Origin: a virus
Direction: 5' to 3' (one strand)
DNA length: 24,381 nucleotides
Virus record (IMG/VR): IMGVR_UViG_3300020281_000125
Coordinates: 1-24,381 of that record
Positions within the stretch are counted from its first letter, which is position 1. Every line of letters starts with the position of its first letter. Shown one piece after another: positions 21,135 to 24,381 of this stretch. The notes beneath the pieces are model-generated. The model was not told the origin of the DNA, ran no database searches, and worked only from the letters and a program-made list of their open reading frames with translations. A program made the translations under genes and the position numbers.

Positions 21135-21380
21135 AAAATTTACTGGACTCGGGGGCGGTACCCGACAGCTCCACCAAAAACACTCGATTATCGCGAGTAG
21201 TTTTGATGGGGCTGAAATAGGATCGACAGGAATTGAATAGCAATGTGGAGTTATCCGGATGTGAGCTCGGTTAATGCGAACAAAACTCTAAATGCAAACG
21301 ATAATTTTGCATCTCAGGAGTTAGCTCAAGCAGCGTAATTCCTATGCGCTAGGAGAGAGCGTGGAAACAGAATCTCTCCA
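21135..21380 (+). ncRNA. ssrA: Permuted two-piece tmRNA (alphaproteobacterial type)
   Basis: The order is inverted relative to one-piece tmRNA. First the acceptor piece: T-arm-like TCGGG-GGCGGTA-CCCGA (21149-21165), CAGCTCC, A73 and CCA ending at 21176. Then a spacer (21177-21207) with stem AAAACACTCG/CGAGT-A-GTTTT. Then the coding piece from GGGGCTGAAATAGGATCGAC (21208), whose GGGGCTG pairs with CAGCTCC. The tag reads ANDNFASQELAQAA (21294-21335) and stops at TAA; ANDNFA is typical of alphaproteobacterial tags. A 3' hairpin GGAGAGA/TCTCTCC closes the piece near 21379. It rescues stalled ribosomes and marks products for proteolysis. Outer ends are estimated. Confidence 0.93.
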
Positions 21381-21404
21381 CCAACACACACACAGGAGGA
21401 CAGT

Positions 21405-21638
21405 ATGTCTAAAAATGCATATGAGATTCGTCTCGAAACTTTAAGGATGGCCAAAGAAATGGCTGACACACAATTTTGTGTAGAACAAGATATAATGTAT
21501 AGAATGATTGATCAGGCGGTTGAAAAACGTCAAGACATTGAGGATGTAATCAAAGAACACTCACCAATGATGTATCAACCGGTTGATTTAATCGAAACTG
21601 CTAATAAGCTTTATGCTTATGTAGGCGAAAAGCAATAG
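21405..21638 (+). CDS. Conserved small phage protein
   Basis: 77 residues; strong AGGAGGAC before ATG. It begins SKNAYEIRLETLRMAKEMAD, a start I recognise from marine T4-like phages, and is helical and acidic. The site lies just behind the tmRNA 3' hairpin, so it may share the tmRNA promoter and depend on processing of that transcript. Function unknown. Confidence 0.75.
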   Translation: MSKNAYEIRLETLRMAKEMADTQFCVEQDIMYRMIDQAVEKRQDIEDVIKEHSPMMYQPVDLIETANKLYAYVGEKQ

Positions 21639-21646
21639 GAGAACTT

Positions 21647-21859
21647 ATGGCCGAAGAAAAGAAAAATGGTATCGTTGTAAAGAACGAACATAATGAGTTT
21701 GAATTAGCCTTAAGGTTTTTAGGTAATGAACTTATCGCAATCAAGATGGCTGCAACAAACTTTAGTGGTAAACTGATAGTATGGAGTATCTTATTACTCT
21801 TATTTAGTTTCATGCTGTTGGAAGTCTTCGGCCTATCCGCATACTTTGGAGTTCACTGA
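21647..21859 (+). CDS. Small single-pass membrane protein
   Basis: 70 residues; TAGGAG upstream. Charged N-terminus (MAEEKKNGIVVKNEHNEFEL), an amphipathic helix, then one transmembrane segment (LIVWSILLLLFSFMLLEVFG). Its stop overlaps the next ATG. No family recognised. Confidence 0.7.
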   Translation: MAEEKKNGIVVKNEHNEFELALRFLGNELIAIKMAATNFSGKLIVWSILLLLFSFMLLEVFGLSAYFGVH

Positions 21860-22014
21860 TGTGGGGAAGAATAATTGAATGGACAGGTGGTGTGAAATAT
21901 GAGCCACCTAAAAAAAGGAGAAAGATAATGGCACCGAATCCACACTATGTTAATATGATAATTAATTTTAGTATACTTGGTACGTTGATTTATGTTGCAA
22001 TACAAGTGTCGTAG
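21859..22014 (+). CDS. Small membrane protein with possible dual start
   Basis: 51 residues from ATG 21859 (TGATG overlap with the previous stop). Basic N-terminal half (YEPPKKRRKIM) and one transmembrane segment (MIINFSILGTLIYVAIQV). AAAAAAAGGAGAAAGAT precedes an internal in-frame ATG at 21928 and is a stronger ribosome site than that of the first ATG, giving a 28-residue form that is almost only the transmembrane segment. Confidence 0.62.
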   Translation: MWGRIIEWTGGVKYEPPKKRRKIMAPNPHYVNMIINFSILGTLIYVAIQVS

Positions 22015-22561
22015 AACTCAAGACGCTGATTACATACAGGACTTGTTTATTAAAGCAAGTCAGTACGAACATCGAAACTCAAGTAACTATAGAAAATTAG
22101 AGAGAGTCGATAACTTTATCGACTTCTATACTTTACATAATGATGACTCTGTCATAGCATTTTCAGGTGTGTACCCGTTTGATAATAATCTTGTAAGAGT
22201 TCTCGACTCTACATTTTATTTTCCGCATTTTCGAGCCAAGCACGGAAGTTACTATTCAACTGCAAGTACATACTTCTTACCACAAATGACAGAGTATGTT
22301 ATCAGTATTGGAAAGACACCCTTCTTTTCTATGCAAAGTGACAGACCTCATAAAAGAATTATGAGTAAGATTGTAAAACATTTTAATGAAAACAATAAAC
22401 TACAGTATAAGTTACTTGACGGCTATCACTGGACATGCAAGGGTGAGCCGATTCAATCAAATAAAAGATGTTGGCAGACTGTGGCAGTTTGTGACTATGG
22501 TAACCTATTTTTAGAACTGTCAAACACTTGGAAGTCTCCTTTCCAGTCACCAAGAGACTGA
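21992..22561 (+). CDS. Conserved phage protein, possible GNAT-like fold
   Basis: 189 residues, ATG 21992 overlapping the previous gene by 23 nt. Residues ~10-60 and VIAFSGVYPFDNNLVRVLDS followed by FYFPHFRAKHGSYYSTAS have the look of an N-acetyltransferase core, and KRCWQTVAVCDYGN is a late strand. The pyrophosphate-binding loop (Q/RxxGxG/A) is not evident, so the assignment is weak. The last 67 nt overlap the convergent gene at 22495. Confidence 0.55.
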   Translation: MLQYKCRRTQDADYIQDLFIKASQYEHRNSSNYRKLERVDNFIDFYTLHNDDSVIAFSGVYPFDNNLVRVLDSTFYFPHFRAKHGSYYSTASTYFLPQMTEYVISIGKTPFFSMQSDRPHKRIMSKIVKHFNENNKLQYKLLDGYHWTCKGEPIQSNKRCWQTVAVCDYGNLFLELSNTWKSPFQSPRD

Positions 22562-22794
22562 CTGAAATCAGTAATCGTCTTCCATGTACCTGCACTATCA
22601 AGTTCTATGTCTAACACGGCTTCGTTATCAACGAAACCAGAACGTTCCCAACTTATAATCTTTCCTTCAGAAATTAATTTTTTCTTAAAAGCATCAAAAG
22701 TTTTAAAGCCCGGTTGGTCTTCGACCTCACCAGACCAATCATCAGGTAACGAACCACCGGGTCTTCGAATGTATAATTTTTTTATGTAACTCAT
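22495..22794 (-). CDS. Small phage protein, unknown function
   Basis: 99 residues. N-terminus KKLYIRRPGGSLPDDWSGEV, then GFKTFDAFKKKLISEGKIIS and EAVLDIELDSAGTWKTITDF. ATG 22794 lies 8 nt after the upstream stop with no clear ribosome site, so translational coupling is likely. It overlaps a plus-strand gene at its 3' end. Not recognised. Confidence 0.55.
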   Translation of the reverse strand: MSYIKKLYIRRPGGSLPDDWSGEVEDQPGFKTFDAFKKKLISEGKIISWERSGFVDNEAVLDIELDSAGTWKTITDFSQSLGDWKGDFQVFDSSKNRLP

Positions 22795-22799
22795 AGTTC

Positions 22800-22807
22800 T
22801 ATTTATA
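22800..22807 (-). promoter_or_regulatory. TATAAATA on the minus strand (possible late promoter)
   Basis: Octamer directly upstream of ATG 22794, overlapping the stop of the 2OG-oxygenase-like gene. A start here would give a leaderless mRNA, and the GTAATA extension is missing, so this match is less certain than the others. Confidence 0.35.
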
Positions 22808-23663
22808 TAATAACAATTCCGTTCTTTACCATGTCAGTAGGATTCATTTTATTAGTGTACTCGTTGGTGTACCAGACGCCGTCTTTGAGTGTCAACCACG
22901 GGCTGAATCCAATGATGAGGCAAGTACGATTCTTTATGTTCTCGTGATAGTCAAAGTTCCACCTGTGAACTCTTTTCGTGTTCCAGTGATAAGCGTACCC
23001 GGGTTCAAATCTCAACTTAGTACCAGTGTCTTGAAACTCAATGTAGTAGTCATCACTATAAACTAGCGGTATGAGTATCCTACTGACGAACTCGTTCTCT
23101 TCATCGACGTGCCACAAGAACTCCTTATTCATATCAAACTTTTCTTGATCAACATTGTGCGGTCTCACCTCGGCGAGTCTGCCTTGAAACATGTCAAAGC
23201 GAAGTTTCTCAAAGACTCTTGGAAAGTTACCCCACTCTGTAACTTCGGTGCGAACTCGCAGTCCTAACGGGTCATTGTAAGTGTTGTACTTGACGAGCTG
23301 CTTTTCATAACCGTTCTTTAACTGATGAGACCACTCCTCGAGTCCTACTTCTTTCGATGATCTCGGTTCACCTAGACACTGAGCGTGCATGTCGATGTCG
23401 TGAACGTAGTCAGGATTGTAAGTTAAGCCGAGGCCTCCGTAGAGCTGACTTCGATTCCACTTGTGATTCCTACGATGAACCATACCGTACCAACCAAACT
23501 TTCGATAGGCTCGATCGACATCATTCTCTAAGTGCTTCCACGGTAGGTCTAAAGGTATGCGTACATACTCGTCTTGGCACTCCGGCTCAACGGGATGTAT
23601 ATTAAAGATCTCTCTCAACTGTTCGTGTCGAGATCGATTTGCTTGAAGGTCACTGTCTCTCAT
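22803..23663 (-). CDS. 2-oxoglutarate/Fe(II) oxygenase-like protein (Asp/Asn beta-hydroxylase type)
   Basis: 286 residues. The metal- and 2OG-binding set is visible in the C-terminal part: FLWHVDEENEFVSRILIPL (HxD), GYAYHWNTKRVHRWN (distal His) and NRTCLIIGFSP (Arg). The N-terminal ~170 residues are specific and not recognised (LPWKHLENDVDRAYRKFGWY, HKWNRSQLYGGLGLTYNP). Such enzymes hydroxylate proteins, peptides or sugars. It follows a second such protein on the same strand (overlap 14 nt), so they may act together. Its DNA is more GC-rich than the plus-strand part. Confidence 0.78.
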   Translation of the reverse strand: MRDSDLQANRSRHEQLREIFNIHPVEPECQDEYVRIPLDLPWKHLENDVDRAYRKFGWYGMVHRRNHKWNRSQLYGGLGLTYNPDYVHDIDMHAQCLGEPRSSKEVGLEEWSHQLKNGYEKQLVKYNTYNDPLGLRVRTEVTEWGNFPRVFEKLRFDMFQGRLAEVRPHNVDQEKFDMNKEFLWHVDEENEFVSRILIPLVYSDDYYIEFQDTGTKLRFEPGYAYHWNTKRVHRWNFDYHENIKNRTCLIIGFSPWLTLKDGVWYTNEYTNKMNPTDMVKNGIVII

Positions 23664-24117
23664 ACTTCTCCAATATCTCCTCGTAACTCTTATCGAATAT
23701 TGACAACTTAAAGAGGTAGCGGTCAGACGTCATCGCGGTCACCATGTGTTCCTGTGTCACGTCGACAATCGCTGTCTTGTACTTAAAATGAAACGTATTG
23801 AATCCCTGTCGAAACGTGATCGGGTCAGCAACAGAAGACAGTACCAAATTAATCGCACACGTCGTACCCCTGTCCTGATGAAACGGCAGCGTGAATCCCT
23901 TCTCTTGTATATAGAAACGCGGCTTGATCGATACGTCGAGTCTCTTCTCAAACTCTTCCGTTATCATCTTACCGTAACCTGTCACGTCACGTTTGATCAA
24001 CCACTTTTGTATTACGGTACCTGTCTTTGGATCAACGAACGGCTCGTATCCGTCTCTGTCTCTCGCTTCACGTAACAACATCTTCTTGTCATATTCATAA
24101 TCTATCTCGTACAGCAT
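23650..24117 (-). CDS. Small 2OG/Fe(II) oxygenase-like protein
   Basis: 155 residues from ATG 24117; an upstream TTG at 24165 is possible but would overlap the membrane-protein gene. LPFHQDRGTTCAINLVLSS gives an HxD metal motif, VTQEHMVTAM the second His, and SDRYLFKLSIFDKSYEEILE the Arg for 2OG. It keeps the core double-stranded beta-helix order in a small size. Substrate unknown. Overlaps the larger oxygenase-like gene. Confidence 0.68.
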   Translation of the reverse strand: MLYEIDYEYDKKMLLREARDRDGYEPFVDPKTGTVIQKWLIKRDVTGYGKMITEEFEKRLDVSIKPRFYIQEKGFTLPFHQDRGTTCAINLVLSSVADPITFRQGFNTFHFKYKTAIVDVTQEHMVTAMTSDRYLFKLSIFDKSYEEILEKYERQ

Positions 24118-24134
24118 CGTGCAAATCTCTACAT

Positions 24135-24299
24135 TTACATGTTCTCGTTCTTGCGTTTCAGGCAATACATATTAAACATCGTCATATTGAACCATGTCAG
24201 AAAGAACGCGAACACGGGCGCATAATGAAACATCTTATAACATATAAACAACATGCACGAAGTCATGCCAATCATAAAGTGATCACTCGTCTTCATCAT
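24135..24299 (-). CDS. Small membrane protein, Met-rich
   Basis: 54 residues from ATG 24299 (or the next Met, 24296) to TAA 24135. Ten Met residues, including its start, and two short hydrophobic segments (MIGMTSCMLFICY and APVFAFFLTWFNMTMFNM) with a basic end (CLKRKNENM). It overlaps the gene before it by 17 nt. Not recognised. Confidence 0.6.
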   Translation of the reverse strand: MMKTSDHFMIGMTSCMLFICYKMFHYAPVFAFFLTWFNMTMFNMYCLKRKNENM

Positions 24300-24381
24300 C
24301 TATCACTAACTCTCTTTCCTTCTTACCAAACTCACGTCGATACACTGTCTTTCCCTTATCCGGACTCTCATATATCCATAC
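24283..24381 (-). CDS. C-terminal end of a conserved small phage protein (partial)
   Basis: The frame is open to the window edge and ends at TGA 24283-24285, leaving 32 residues: WIYESPDKGKTVYRREFGKK followed by an acidic tail. The W-I-Y-E-S-P-D-x-G-K-T-V-Y-R-R pattern is known to me from small proteins of T4-like marine phages with no function. Only the start may be missing. Confidence 0.65.
   Translation of the reverse strand, partial: VWIYESPDKGKTVYRREFGKKERELVIDDEDE

Noticed and set aside
23357-24075. Plus-strand frames at 23357-23605 and 23746-24075
   Set aside because: They lie opposite the two oxygenase-like genes, have no ribosome site, and their Arg/Cys-rich products look like antisense noise.
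1-24381. CRISPR array, insertion sequence or integrase
   Set aside because: No regularly spaced repeats, transposase, integrase or attachment-site pair were seen on either strand.

Overview
This window looks like part of the genome of a T4-like marine tailed phage whose host is probably an alphaproteobacterium, with SAR11-type cells a good guess. The DNA is AT-rich and genes are packed tightly with ATGA/TAATG overlaps. It carries T4-type replication genes (end of the gp41 helicase, RNase H) and the exact T4 late-promoter octamer TATAAATA in front of several genes. It also carries a circularly permuted two-piece tmRNA of the alphaproteobacterial kind. The host assignment is an inference from the tmRNA type and base composition.

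Layout. 1-5.9 kb (+): replication and nucleotide metabolism (gp41 C-terminus, ThyX, RNase H, a PD-(D/E)XK nuclease) among small conserved phage proteins. 6.0-14.1 kb (+): eleven overlapping genes forming a glycan/surface-modification cluster with GT8-, GT9-, GT25- and sialyltransferase-like enzymes, a DUF6165 protein, SAM methyltransferases, a sugar nucleotidyltransferase and, in the middle, a RuBisCO-like protein. 14.1-17.5 kb (+): a ParB/Srx-like protein, a SleB-type cell-wall hydrolase, small membrane proteins (lysis candidates) and a DUF3310 protein. 17.5-18.6 kb (+): late-promoter units, including a glutamine riboswitch (glnA/Downstream-peptide class) in front of a 34-residue basic peptide. 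18.6-20.05 kb (-): a convergent late operon of small exported, membrane and Cys-rich proteins. 20.15-21.4 kb (+): a class II synthetase catalytic domain of the Asp/Asn/Lys type, followed 6 nt after its stop by a tRNA with Asn anticodon GUU but a Leu-like body and long variable arm, then a promoter and the permuted tmRNA. 21.4-22.6 kb (+): small membrane proteins and one larger unknown. 22.5-24.4 kb (-): unknown proteins and two 2-oxoglutarate/Fe(II) oxygenase-like proteins, in visibly more GC-rich DNA.

Two promoter classes are visible: five sigma70-like sites (TTTACA, exactly 17 bp, TATAAT/TAGAAT/TACTAT), three of which share a similar leader, and TATAAATA late sites, several extended to TATAAATAGTAATA. 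The points most worth following up are the synthetase-like gene with its chimeric tRNA, the RuBisCO-like protein in a viral glycan cluster, the glutamine riboswitch with its peptide, and the viral permuted tmRNA.
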